A stretch of DNA of 64,000 nt from Poa pratensis (Eukaryota > Streptophyta > Magnoliopsida > Poales > Poaceae), in the NCBI GenBank assembly GCA_947311845.1, contig CAMZMU010000040.1, forward strand, positions 56,314,330-56,378,329, given 5' to 3'. This document shows positions 1 to 11,617 of this stretch, in pieces; position 1 is the first letter of the stretch, and every line of letters starts with the position of its first letter. The notes under the pieces were generated by a model. It saw nothing but the letters and a program-made list of their open reading frames with translations, ran no database searches and was not told the DNA's origin. The translations under genes and the position numbers were made by a program.

Positions 1-1484
1 ACAAATTTTAATGAGCTTGGTTAAACTTATTTTTTTACTTAGGACAAAACCTAAAAGTATACTTATTTGTGCACGGAAGGAGTAACCAGCATGATTGATA
101 TTTACAATACTTTTGAATATTTTCCATTATTCATAAATATTTGATGGTTGGATGTGTAGAAGGTTTTTGTGGTGAACCACATAATAGAACCACTCAAAGC
201 TCGATAGCAGTTTTTTTTCTTCCTCCGAGTTCCAACAATTCATAATTTTAATGAAGTTCGAAAAAATTCGGGCAACATTCACGTATTTACATGTATGCAC
301 TATGAATCTACACAATTCCAAAATCTTAAGAAATAGGATTAAACTAATAAAATAGAAAAAAAATGAATGATACAAAATATGTGAAATTCTAGTGTGTATT
401 CGATAAATTTGTAAATAAATTCTCAAAACATATTTTATTATATATTTCGTAAAATAAAATTAGAAACCCACAGATCGTAATGAGCCGCCGGCCGGCACAT
501 TACGCTCAAGACAGCTTTAAAACACGTACGGACACCATTGCATCATGACCTCCTCTCTTGTGGGGTAGGGGGGGGGGGGGGGGGGGGGGGTTGTCTATGC
601 AAGTGTTAGAGCGGATTTTCAAAACCTTCAACAATAGTCCAGCTTGTGCATGTTCGCTTTTTTTTGCAAATCCTTACATGTGAAAAAATTAGACGTGTAT
701 GGTGAAGCTAGAAAAAATGGCTCTAAGAATCTTCATATAGCTTAAAGTTTTTTCACCGATATTTATGGTTTTATATTGTCGGTTCGATGGAAAAGATGTA
801 ATTTGTTTGATTAATCAATTAAGTCAAGATTTCTTCTTGGTGATCATTTGTCTCAATTATTGTTTTATCGATCACATATGGGGTGTTCCATTCCGAGTTT
901 TTGACTTCATCCATCATGTGCCATTTACCGCTACCCCTCGCCTCTTTATTGTCTCCCATATGAATACCATATCCCTCGTCTCGTCACTCTATTGTTTGGA
1001 CGGGTAACCATGTTGGCCGTATGTGTTCTCGAGGTTGTCGTGTTCTACGAAAGTCAGCGATGGTGTTTGTATAGTTTCTCATCAATTAACAGGGCAACTA
1101 TTTCCTCTTCATTATTTTTAAGCGTCTCTTATCTTTATTTAAGATGGATACCTTTTGGGTACTCGGTTTCCAAAAACAAAACTTAAGACTAGTATTATCT
1201 ACCAGGCCGCGGATGACCGGCCCGGCAATTACCTCGATTCTCCTCGAAAGCTATTCGGCCCACGGCAAACCGAAACATCCGATCACGCATGACGCTCCTC
1301 CGTGGAACCACGTCAGGCGTCCGACCTGCCTGCCTCCCATTGGCCGGCGCCACCACCGTCGATCACGACCCCCGCGCCCTCCGATCACGCGCCTCCCGTA
1401 CCAACTGACGGCGCAGATCTCACCCGCCACCGCTTCAAGTCTGCAGCCACTGACCAGACGACGGAAGCTCAGCGGAAGGTGAAG
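1..1484. other. Left flank without a recognisable gene
   Basis: AT-rich sequence up to about position 1200, then GC-rich sequence that is probably promoter and 5' UTR of the saposin-like gene starting at 1485. I see no supported coding sequence. A 23-base G run at 568-590 is the only striking feature. Confidence 0.5.
568..590. repeat. 23-base poly-G tract
   Basis: Uninterrupted run of G at 568-590. Such a run can form a G-quadruplex and is also a common place for assembly length errors. It lies about 0.9 kb upstream of the saposin-like gene and has no visible coding role. Confidence 0.9.
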
Positions 1485-4400
1485 ATGGCGAGAGGAAGCG
1501 CCGTGGTGGTGGCAATTGCCGCGGTGACCTTGGCCGTCCTGCTCCTCCTCCACGCCTCCCCCGCGGCGGAGGCGGCGGGGCAGAAGAAGGCGGCGACGGC
1601 CGCGAGGCGGGAGGACGTCCCGTACATCCGGTGCCAGGTCTGCGAGAGGATCGCGCGGCAGATCTCCGCGCAGGTCGCCGCGAAGCAGCAGGACCTACCG
1701 CCCTCCAAGAAGGTACTCTACTCTTCTGCTGATGCGCCCGCGGCGTCTGGTTTGGCTGATGAGCTGAGAGTTTGTGTGCGGCACTGCAGGTGCCGGAGAT
1801 CGAGATCATCGACATCGCGGAGAATGTGTGCAACTTGAAGAAGCAGGAGGCCGACTGGATGCTCCGGATCGATATCGTCGAGAAAGGCGATAAGCTCGAG
1901 GTAAATTTGAACTCTCTTGTCTTTGGCTGGAGTCGATGCGGATCCGTGAGTTGTGGATGCTTGCGAAATCTGTAAGTGGAATTTGCTTTAGTTGGGTGTG
2001 GCCACTGGCAGTGGGGAGAACCAGCTGTGTACTGCTGGTGCACATCCAGGCTTCTGAAGATCTTAAATCTTCTTTGCCGCCACTAAGCCCAATGCCGAAT
2101 GATTTGAAAATTATAGCACTTAGATTGAATTCTTTGTTTACTGATTGGTCACAATAGAAAGAAAAGGCAAGTAACTGAACTATTCAAATGCTAGTACATA
2201 GTACTAAATCAAACACACTAACAGAATAAATGACACTATGAACTGAATCGTTTAAATTTAGCATGTTCCTGTTTCCTCAAGTCAGCCATGTAAGCGGCTG
2301 GTTTAGATATATAATTATGGCTACATATAGCCGTCTTTTGTAACTATAATTGATTGAGCCATTCTAAGGTAATATGGGTTACATGTAAGCTGGTTCTGAA
2401 ATGAAATTGATGTATGTAATTTTTTTTTTTGACAACAAGTGATGTATGTAATTCTGCTTGGTCACATCTTTGTAGGTAGTTTGTGATACTTGCACAACAC
2501 ACTGTTGCAATCAGATTCTAATTCGTCAAAGTATCTTTTGCAGCTTGTGGACCAAGATGAGGAGGGACACTGCAATTCAGAATGCAAAACCATTGAGGTT
2601 GCGTGCCAGGAGGTGAAGATCAATACTTATTTAGTTTATTATGCGTTTGTACTATCTAGTACTTATGAACGTACTAAGATCTTGGGTTCTTTATATGCGA
2701 TAATCTTCTTTATATGCGATAATCTTTCATGAATTCAGCATCACTGTTTAGTAAATGATATTATTATTGTAGTCATCTCGAGTGGATCATGGTTTATCTA
2801 TGCCAACTATTCAAATTAGTTTAGGTTTTCTTTCCGGAATTTTTTATAGGTTCAACAATAAGGTGGTAACATAGTTTCCATTACATTATGTGAAGTTGTG
2901 TACTCAACTAGACAAAATTCTTTGCAGGTCATGGGTTATGCTGATACAGATGTTGCTGAATTTGTCTACACAAATAAGCCTTCAGTTGATCAGCTGATAA
3001 AGTTTGTTTGCAAAGATATTACCAAAGCATGTGCTGCAGCTCCACCACCGGTTCCAAAAGTAAGCAATCTCTATCTCTTTTCCGACCTCTTAAATAGGTT
3101 ATTATGAATGAATATGTAGCAAGTACCTAGTAGTTTACCAATTTTGTGTGAAGTAATCGTAAAATTAGCCTCTTACAAAGCGTAGCAAGGAAATTTCATC
3201 AGATCAGTGCCCCTTTCACACCTTTAAGCCCTGCCACTGAGTACTTGTTTTAGTGATGGTCAACCAGGGAATTTGCAAGATAGCTTCATTTTTGCGTACT
3301 TGCATTTAGTAAATAGCAGCAAAGTTTCATACAGGTTGGATATGGACATGGATATTATACTAGTCTTACTTGAGCTTTATTTATTATTTTCACAGGCCCT
3401 TAGTTCAACATAGGTTAGTCGGCATGTTTAGTTTTCATGATGGCCCACTGAATTCATATACAGTTAAATATATGGTATTAAGTTCGAAATCCATCTATTG
3501 ATATGTGTACATTGTAGTAAATTCACGTTTTTTCCTTAATTACGTGTTGTGATATTAATACAAATGGCATATAAGATAGACATAGACTACAGAAGAGTGG
3601 ATTTTTGGAGCCCGAGCTACATGGTGGCCGTTTTTTTGAAAATTCGAAATCGACATTTTAAAGTTTCCAAAAATCGCGTAAACAATCCCGGATGTAGATA
3701 TTGTCGAGATCTACAATCATACAAATTTTCAACTCCAAATTTGTTATATTTTGGGCTGTACAAAAAAGACAAATCTGGGAAAATTTCAAAATTTTGAAAC
3801 TGTGCATTGTTCACCACACAGATCCACCCGTTAGTCTTTTTTGTGCAGACCAAAATACAATGCATTCGAAGTTGAAAATTTGCATGACTATAGATCTCTA
3901 CAATAACTAGATCCGGGAATATTTTCGTGATTTTTGGAAACTTTAAATATCGATTTTGAATTTTCAAAAAAACGACCACCATGTAGCCGGGCTCCAAAAT
4001 AGGTTTTCGCTACTAGAAACCCTTCCTAGAAGTAAAAGGAAAAAAAGAGTCAATTTGAGCCATGTACTCAAGTACTTTACAGAACTAGATAATTCCCCGC
4101 GCGTTGCTGCGGAACATTTGATGAAGAAAAACTTTAATTTTAGAGACACCTATAGAAGACAGCTATGTAGCATTTTAAACTATAGCTCGTATAAAAATAC
4201 ATGTAAGAATCTAATAGTCACCGCCTAACTCACAAACATCCGACATACACATATTCCGGAAGAAAATGACATGATGTTGTTTCCATCTTGTTAACTTTGT
4301 AGTGGTTACGTACTCACATAAGTGTTATTTGCTCTGTCCAAAGAAGCAATTATCTCTACTGGGAAGCAAGATACTGATGTCATGACAATCATACTGTGAA

Positions 4401-6373
4401 AATTATGCACTTGTGATGATTTTCTCCCTTGATTACTGTTTGAGCTTCCATAGATCTGAAGATGAATATCTGGAGGTACTCGGCAAGCTGCTAAAAATAG
4501 TGAATGCACATCTGGCAATCTGTATCTATTAGCTAATATTTCCAATAGATTGCAACAACGACAGAAAACTGTTCATAGTTCTACCATGAAGTAATTTTTT
4601 TTTGGAAAAAGCTCACCTTAGACATATTGAAAATTTTGAAAGTTATATAAAGGAAGATTCAAGGTCAAATGGCAACTTACAATCTCTTCCAGGCAAGACA
4701 CATCTCATTCATCCTCCTAAGAAAGGAACGGCATGGAATATTAGCTTTCAAATCTTATTTACAAAATTTAATCTTGAGGTGGCACAGTCTTAGGGAGCGC
4801 CATTCGTGGCGGGCAAGAGTGAGAACATGGCAATGGTATGTTCAGTTTAATCGAAGCTGGCCAGCAGCTACACCTGCTATAGAACCGTTAAGTGCATCGG
4901 AGGACAATAAAGTGTAAAGCCACATGAATCCGATACGATTCTAACCAAAATCGGCAGATGTAAGCTCACCTTGTACAAGGGATGGAGTTTCTCCCTTGGG
5001 TACTTCAGGAAATCTAGGCGAGCACAGGGGACCGAAGCTTAAAGAAATTCCAATAAGAGCAGAGCTCTGGGACTTGTGGATGGCCGCCTTGGAGAGCGAT
5101 TTGACCCTGCGTCTTTCCTGCAGATGGTGGCGGTGGGATTATTGGTCGCACGCGACTGCGAGTCTGGCGAATGCGCATGGGTAAAGTGAATATCGACAAC
5201 GGCCCGTGGAGAAATAGGGAGGCGGGGAGGGGAGGATGGCGACGATGCAAGCGGCAATGAAATTGATGAGTTTAATGGGGGAGGAATCTGCACGAACTCA
5301 CGTATGTCCCCATTTGTTTCCGTTTCTCGTGGATATCGTGCGGGGGAGGAAGAGAGCTCGGCGCCGTGGGATTGATGTTGAAGAGGAAGAGCCAGGCGTT
5401 ACTGGTCGTAGGCGGTGGCGAGATTCGTTCGATGCCTGTGTAGTAGATGTCAATGGAGAAGACAAACCGTGTTGGGCGGGTTCACCACGTGAGCGTCAAT
5501 GAGTATAGAGGAGTGGGATGCATGTGGGCTGAAGCATTGGGATGGGCTTCTTCGGTTGGAGTTCTTTTTTCTAAAAATTGGCCCGCATGCTACGTTTGAC
5601 GACGAAACATGAATGGAAAGAAATTGAAGAGAGGTGATGACGTGGACCAAGGCCAGAAACAGAACCAACTTGATGATGTGGACCAATTAGATGACTGCTG
5701 ATGTGTATACCTTGCATGTTGAGAGAATTCCTTGTAGTGGGTCTTTGCTATTTAGATATAGAAGATCACATCATGAATTAGAACCTGAATATAATTCATG
5801 TTTTAATGCTTTGCTTGTAAAAGTTAATCAATTGCTGCTAAGAAGCATCTGGATTTGAGCTTTGGGATATAAATATTTGCATGCCATGTTTGACACACGT
5901 CAATCGTAAAAATTGCAGGATCGGGTCCCTGGAGAGCCCTTTGCTGCGAAGCCATCAAAAGATGCTGAGATGGAGAAGATAATGAGATCAATGGAGGTAG
6001 ATATTTAGCTTTAATGTATGTAACTTTATACAAGTATATATGAAGATTCAAATCTTACAATACACTATTGATGATGATAGGGTATCCCGGGAGCCCCAAA
6101 CATGAAGATGTACTCTAGAGACGATCTGATGAAGAACAACTTTGGTGCTGATGAAGGTGACGATGATGATGAAGATGACGACGAAGACGAGGAGGATAAC
6201 TTCCCCAAGAGCTTGGTAATTTTAGCAACTTGTCACCTAAATATGTTCAATTGAACTTCTGATAGTTACTCTTGTCTTCCTTCCAGGGAAAAGTTCTAAA
6301 AAATAAGGGTCCACAGAAGAAAGATCTGAAGGAACAGGTTGTGAAACAGATCAAGGATACCGGAAAAAATTGA
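1485..6373 (+). CDS. Secreted saposin-B-like protein, seven exons, frameshifted C-terminus
   Basis: Exons: 1485-1712, 1790-1900, 2544-2612, 2928-3059, 5919-5996, 6081-6215, 6287-6373; all have GT donors, AG acceptors and matching phase, giving 279 residues. Residues about 1-30 form a signal peptide (charged start, Val/Leu/Ala core, then Ala-Ala). A cysteine-rich saposin-B-like region follows (CxxC at about residue 49, last Cys near 178), then an Asp/Glu tract in exon 6 and a Lys-rich end. Saposin-B folds are small disulphide-bonded helical domains that act on lipids or membranes in the secretory pathway; the substrate here is unknown. I chose the ATG at 1485 because it starts the signal peptide. 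The stop at 6371 looks premature: in the next frame coding continues to 6462 and ends in -KSEL, an ER-retention-like tetrapeptide. Intron 4 (2.9 kb) carries two mobile elements. Confidence 0.85.
3601..4000. mobile_element. 400-bp long-terminal-inverted-repeat element in saposin intron 4
   Basis: The left end (3601-3680) is repeated in inverted orientation at 3920-4000. Both ends carry TTTGGAGCCCG, then a CATGG(T/C) core, then TTTTTTGAAAATTC. No transposase is present, so it is a MITE-like element. Similar arrangements occur at 10275-10636 and 57418-57749. Target-site duplication not resolved. Confidence 0.7.
4085..5765 (-). mobile_element. Non-autonomous Helitron in saposin intron 4
   Basis: Read on the minus strand it starts A|TC followed by TTCTATATCTAAATAG at 5765. 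It ends at 4085 with a GC-rich hairpin (CCGC...GCGG, about 4097-4112) followed by CTAG|T. The flanking host bases are A at 4084 and T at 5766, the A^T target expected of Helitrons. No Rep/helicase is encoded. Inside, on the minus strand, two stretches end in exon-donor-like signals (AAG|GTGAGC near 4972 and near 4612), so it may have captured exons of an unidentified gene. Confidence 0.8.
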
Positions 6374-6462
6374 AAGGTCATGTGAGCAAGGTGTCAAAAG
6401 TGGTGAAGAAATGGTGGAAAGGGAAGAAGAAGCCTACAAAGTCCGCCAAATCTGAGTTATGA
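6370..6462 (+). other. Out-of-frame continuation of the saposin-like gene ending in KSEL
   Basis: From 6370 a second frame is open for 30 codons to a TGA at 6460-6462. It encodes a Lys/Val/Trp-rich stretch (VSKVVKKWWKGKKK) and ends KSEL. It joins the upstream frame if the A run at 6364-6369 is one base short. The composition and the KSEL end suggest it is the ancestral C-terminus. Confidence 0.65.
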
Positions 6463-7162
6463 ACACCCCAATATTCTCAGACCGGTTCAGTATCTTTGGT
6501 AGAGAGAAACTTCATAATGTGTACGATGATTTTAAGACGCTTTGTGTATACTAGACGAGAAAGTAGACTCTGGAGTTAAAGCAGGCTGATTCATGAGAAA
6601 CAGTTTACAAGACTGCTCAAGTTTCGGTCGATTTTTGGTGTATGTGATGTTGTAAATGAACGGCCATACCGTTACCGTTAAATTAGACCATGGTTGTTAT
6701 GGCTTCTGCCGCTCTAAGTTATTGAAAAACTGAAATTGACACATCCGACATAACCGAGCAAAAGAAATGAATAATGAATCTTTTTTTCTACAGTATCTGT
6801 AAACAGGACGAGTAAATGACCTCAGCTTGATCACTGCGGGTCTCGTGGAGCAACCGCGTTGACATTGAATGTTCATTACCAGCGTTGACATTGAATGTTC
6901 ATTAGGAGTACATGCTAAGCTGGAGATCGAAACAAAATAACGCAAGTTGGTCCTTAACAATGTTTTTCTTAAACGTAAGTTGATCATTAACAAAGTTGTC
7001 ACCAGCAGCTACTGGCCACCACGATCACCCGCCACCGTTCAACTACTCTGCCGCATTTCCTTCAAGAACATGGTTAACTATACATTCTCCAATCAACTAC
7101 ACATCCTCACCTCTCAGACGAACAAGCTCGTCTTGTATTCTTACTTGCATTGCAGGTTGGTC
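6374..7162. other. Intergenic between saposin-like gene and MCA/MLKL-like copy 1
   Basis: Holds the 3' end of the saposin-like gene and the promoter and 5' UTR of the next gene. A 23-bp sequence starting GCGTTGACATTG is present twice (6856-6878 and 6882-6904). An ACGTAAGTTGATCATTAACA-like motif at 6949-6995 recurs at 11436-11480. A possible acceptor (TTGCAG) lies just before the ATG at 7163, so a 5'-UTR intron is possible. Confidence 0.4.
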
Positions 7163-8342
7163 ATGGAGGCAGTGGGCACGATCGTGAAGGTGGTGCATGA
7201 GATCGTGAAGGCGGCGGAGACGGCCCGCCAGAACCGGAAGAGGTGCCTGGACCTCGCCGACCGCGCGCGCACCGTCGGCGACATCCTCCGCGAGGACCGC
7301 GACACCACCAGCACTAGCAGAACCGCGGGCGGCACGACGCTGATGAGGAAGCCCACCCTGGAGAGGCTAAAGGCCGCCCTCGACGACGCGCTTGAGCTAG
7401 TCGAGTCCCAGCGCCGCCCTGGCTTGGGGATCCCCAAGCTAATCACCAGCGGCAGGACGGCCGCCAAGTTCCAGGACGTCGAGACGAGGATCACCGCCTG
7501 CGTCGTGGATCTCGGCCTCGCGGAGCAGATCGCGGCTCGCCGGCGTGGTGACCACCGCGTCAACCCGGAAGCCGCGCCGGTGCATGAACCGCCACCGCAG
7601 CATGCGGAGTCCTTGCCGCAGGGCTACCAAGCGCATTCCGCACCACCCCCGCCACACTCCTCGCCATCCCCGCCGCAGCAGGGTAAGGATGCGCATTCGT
7701 TGTTGCAGGACTACCTAGCACAATCCGCACAGGAGGCCAAGAATGCGCAGCCATTGTTGCAGAGCTACCTAGCACAGTCTGCACAGGAGGCTAAGGATTC
7801 ACAATCCTTTCTGCAGGGCTATCTAGCACAGTCCGCACGGAGGCTAAGAATGCGCAGCCATTGTTGCAGAGCTACCTGGCACAGTCTGCACAACAGGCTA
7901 AGGATGCGCAACCCTTCTTGCAGAGCTACCTAGCACAGTCCGCACACAGGCTAAGGATGCGCAGCCCTTCTTGCAGAGCTATCTAGCACAGTCTGCACAG
8001 GAGGCTAAGGATGCGCAATCCTTTCTCCAGGGCTACCTAGCACAGTCCGCACAGGATGCTAAGAATGCGCAACCATTGTTGCAGAGCTATCTAGCACAGT
8101 CCGCACAAGAGGCGAAGGATGCGCAAGCCTATCTACAGGGCTATCTGGCACAGTCCGCACAGGATGCTAAGGTTGCGCAGTCCTTTCTGCATGGCTACCA
8201 AGGGCAGTTCGCGCCACAGCTCCCGCAGCAAGGTCATGATGTGCAGTCCTTGTTGCAGGGATACCTTGGACAGTTGCCGCCACAGCAGCAGCAGAGCATG
8301 GATGTTCTTTCCTTACTGAATGGCGGCTACTTTGCAATGTGA
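7163..8342 (+). pseudogene. MCA/MLKL-type helical-domain protein, copy 1, with two frameshifts
   Basis: The ATG at 7163 opens a frame of about 220 good codons. Residues about 1-130 (MEAVGTIVKVVHEIVKAAET onward) match the pattern of the helical bundle at the N-terminus of plant MCA1/2 calcium-channel proteins and MLKL-type proteins: I-V-K-A-A, a Lys/Arg-Cys pair, then an 'LERLKAALDDALELVES' helix. A Pro/Gln linker follows, then a tail of 18-residue repeats (LLQSYLAQSAQEAK type). One base is missing in repeat 3 (about 7838) and one in repeat 5 (about 7946). Downstream repeats continue in a third frame to the stop at 8342, so an intact ancestor would have had about 394 residues. It is paralogous to 15663-16544, including the 5' and 3' flanks. 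No kinase, channel or Cys-rich PLAC8 part is seen. It could be a pseudogene or an intact gene with assembly errors in a repeat. Confidence 0.75.
7688..8171 (+). repeat. Nine tandem 54-bp coding repeats
   Basis: Units start at 7688, 7742, 7796, 7849, 7903, 7956, 8010, 8064 and 8118, with a diverged tenth from 8172. Each encodes 18 residues of the form (D/N)AQ-(P/S)-(L/F)L-Q-(S/G)-Y-LAQSAQ-(E/D)AK. Units 3 and 5 are 53 bp instead of 54, which breaks the frame. The repeat is amphipathic and probably helical. Confidence 0.9.
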
Positions 8343-8944
8343 TCAGCTCGTGTGCGGCTACTTCCTTCGTGCTCGATGGCACCGAGGCGAGCAGGCATGG
8401 CTCGGACGTACGGCTGATTACAGTTTCCTGCAACGAATAATTCCCCAACAAAGCATGCTATTGTCTTCTGATCTTCGCCGACTATGGTGTTTAAGTTGGA
8501 TGCCATGTTCTGTCTTCCATTTTGACAGAGATGTGCATGTGATGATCATACAAACATTTGATATGTATTATGGTTCTTTGTGACTGACAGGAGTGCTGGT
8601 AGAGAACCAAGCACTTCACGACTGCAGCTTACATGATGTTTTGTCTAGCCTTGTTGTAGTGTGAGATTGGCATGCCCATTTTGCTTCTTCTGCCGTTGTC
8701 TCGCTCTATGAGTATGTACGTCTATTGCAAAAACGAAAGCTGAATATGTTTCCCCGGTGGTTCTCACCGATATAGGCGCTTAATCTCATTATCTTGTTGT
8801 GGGTGTGTAATGTATTTGATATGGTCCTGGCCCTGCTTATCGAATTCAGAATTGCAACCACAGTAGGAGGAATGGAGAATTCGAGTAGGCCGGGGTAGCA
8901 ATTTTGGAGGATAATCAAATTGGGGATACAGTGTTCAGTTTCAC
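8343..8944. other. 3' flank of MCA/MLKL-like copy 1
   Basis: No gene. The part from about 8486 to 8560 is homologous to 16694-16770 behind the paralogue, which places it inside the duplicated segment. Confidence 0.5.
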
Positions 8945-9749
8945 AGTTACCGAGGTGGTCGGCCGGCTGGCTGTGGCGGATCCTGGATCCCACAGTTAGC
9001 CCGGCGGCAAGTTGGGAAGGCGTGGTTACCGGTGAAAACCGAGCTTCGACTTCGTTCAAGCAGGCGATGACGGCGTCTACGCGTTGTTTCTGGTGCCATC
9101 GCCGTTGCAGCCACCGTCTACCCACTTGCTCTGTGCGGGGGGACCCCAGATCCGAGTTCCTCGGACGGACGATGGCGGCGCTCTCGATGTCGCTCTCCCT
9201 CATGAGGGCATTGTTTTTGGAGCAGTTGCTGGACAAAGGAGGCAAGAAGTGGTGCGGTGTACATCTATCGCGTTGACGACGACAAGTCTTGGCGGCATGG
9301 CGCAGCAGGGTCTCGTCGACGGGCGCATGATGAAGGACTAGCGCAGGAGCGTGGAGCTGGCGTAGTGGCGGTGCCGACGGCAGGCCTAGCAAGGTCATCG
9401 CGTTGATCTCTCCTGGATGGAATGGCGGAAGATGGTGGCAGCGACCTCTGATGTGCGTATGTGGCGTGAGCTGAGGATCGGCTGGACCGATTTGCGCTTC
9501 CGGTGATTGTTGGGCTGCCTAATTGAAGCCTCGGGATTTAGATGATGTGTGTAGGTGTATGAGGTCAGGCATTGGCTCCGATTGGTCCACCCGCTTCATC
9601 AAACTTGTAGGTGTAGCGAGTTTTCGCCTGGATGGTTATCTCTTTGTAAGGTTTGATGGTTTTTGTTTTCGCTTTTTATTAATTAAATCGAAATGGCTGT
9701 GTGCATCCTTGATGCAGAGTCAGGGGTACACCCTCCATTTGGAAAAATT
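8945..9749 (+). mobile_element. 5'-truncated LINE with 12-bp target-site duplication
   Basis: The 12-mer GTTCAGTTTCAC flanks the element at 8933-8944 and 9750-9761. The 3' end has the grass LINE signature (a TTTTTATTAATTAAA-like stretch, then 'GATGCAGAG' and a 'CCTCCATTTGGAAAAA' tail). No reverse transcriptase frame remains. It interrupts the 3' flank of MCA/MLKL-like copy 1; sequence on both sides aligns with the uninterrupted flank of copy 2 (about 16770-16830). Confidence 0.8.
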
Positions 9750-10025
9750 GTTCAGTTTCACGTTCTGGACAGGTTAGCTTCTCAACTCTGGTCCTCTTCT
9801 TCTGACAGGCCAGGACCTTCCATTGATGCTGCAGGCAGGTGCATGGCAGCTAGGATAGCTTCAGGAGATGAACATGGAGTTGGAAGCTACGAGAGATGTG
9901 CTGTTTTCGTTGAAATGTCACTCTCTCAGTTGGCCGCAAGGCTGAGCCAAGGTACATACGGCGTTGCATCTGCAGCACCGGTAGCTAAATTGACGAAAAT
10001 GCAATTCACCTCCCTCACTCAATCC

Positions 10026-10190
10026 TACTCCTTCCGTTTCACAATATAAGATGTTTTAGTCATTTCCCACATGCACATGTATACATATGTATCTAGACAC
10101 ACTTTAGTGTATACGTGCACTCTTTTTAGTCCGAATCTAGACAACATGTGTATCATCTAAAACAGCTTATATTGTGGAACGGAGGGAGTA
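10026..10190. mobile_element. Stowaway MITE, 165 bp
   Basis: Flanked by TA and ends in inverted CTCCTTCCGTTTCACAATATAAG / CTTATATTGTGGAACGGAGGGAG-like repeats. This is the classic Tc1/mariner-derived Stowaway structure. A related copy lies at 36290-36457. Confidence 0.9.
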
Positions 10191-10274
10191 TATCTAAACT
10201 GAAAACTACGAGTACTAGTTTTCACCAGTGGAAGCCGTATCCTTTTTCCCAACATGTCTCTCTCGCGGAAACCC

Positions 10275-10636
10275 CAAATGGGGCCTGAGCTCGAGGGAGC
10301 CGTTATTTTGAAAAAAATCCAAATGAAATTTCTAGGTTTCAAAAAATCGGAAATAAGTTCTAGGTGTAGATTAATGTCAAACTCTACCACCATGCAAAGC
10401 TTCAATGCAAAATTCGTTACACTCTGAGGCTACAAAAAAAAATTTAATTTTAATTTCAAATTTATAAAAAATTGTTATTTTTGCTCAGTCTAAATATAAC
10501 GAATTTTGCATTGACATTTTACACATAGGTAGAGTTCAACATTATCCACATTTATGATTTTTTTCCAATTGAAATTTACAAATGTCATTTTGATTTTTTT
10601 CAAAAAAGGGGATACCTCGAGCTCGGACTCCAAAAC
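10275..10636. mobile_element. Inverted-repeat MITE-like element
   Basis: GAGCTCGAGG-(N)-TTTTGAAAAAAATC at the left is matched by an inverted copy at 10575-10636. Secondary inverted repeats (GGTAGAGTT near 10385 and 10530) make the whole element foldable. No coding capacity. Confidence 0.65.
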
Positions 10637-11617
10637 GTCGCCCTTGTATCTCTTGGGACTATATAAGTTTTGTCAAAATATTCGAGCAATCAAACTATCC
10701 ATGTAGTTCTGAAATCCCACTATCGTCAGATGTCGATGCCAAAAGAATATGTATTCGGATTAGAGTGGTCCCCATACTTCCCGGGCACGGCCCACAACCG
10801 GTCATGTCGGGAGATTCGGCGCTTCGCGCCCGCCCTACATCTGATGGGAGGATCGTGGCGTGAGGTCAGCCCTCCAATATGTGGTTGTAGATGGACCCTC
10901 AGCGCATGGTCATGTCGTGGACAACGGAAATGGATGAATCCGGATCTCACATCCTCAATGTGTCATACATGAATCCTCGTTGTAAGGTCATGTGTGCCCC
11001 CGGCCTAGGGCGAAGTCAACTCTCCTCCTCGCATCCCGTACTCATGCACAACGCTCATCTCATGGGAGAGGCCGCGTGTCTCACGGATTTGTGTCAGTAC
11101 TACGACGTGTCCACCAATTCGTTGGGATTCCAATCGCACTATTCTAGCAAACAGTTTCTTCCCGACAAGAATGATTTAGGATTCAATATAGGTGACAAGA
11201 AGTTTTATGCTTGATGAATTGATTTACGCTCATTTTTATCCTGAGGGAACACACGATAATACGAATCTTGAGGCAAAATCAGACGGTCACAACATCGAGT
11301 GAGAATTAACTAAGTCTGAGCGACTAAGAATTAGCAAATCTGGTTTTTCTTTGTGGAGATTAAAATATCCAGAATTTGGTTGATCCACTATTTAGCTACG
11401 TACCTGGTGTCGTATCCTCATTAGGGAATCAACTTGACGCAAGTTGATCATTACCAGAGTTCTCTTAACGCAAGTTGATCATTATTTATGTATATTTTGA
11501 GTTTTATAACACAAGCTGGTCATTAACAGGATTAACATAACGACCATTGGAGCCGCAGTCAAAGTCTTTCTCCAGTAGGTGAGCCGTGTGCTCCTGCCTG
11601 CCAACGCGTAGTCCGAA
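10637..11617. other. Intergenic, no supported gene
   Basis: Only short unsupported reading frames. The motif ACGCAAGTTGATCATTA occurs at about 11437 and 11467 and resembles a sequence upstream of MCA/MLKL-like copy 1, so part of this stretch may belong to the duplicated segment. Confidence 0.4.

Noticed and set aside
7688..8171. Regular 54-bp direct repeats resembling a CRISPR-like array
   Set aside because: There are no spacers; the units are contiguous and coding (18 residues each) in a plant gene.
8706..9398. 230-codon minus-strand frame
   Set aside because: Most of it overlaps the LINE in antisense; no recognisable domain.
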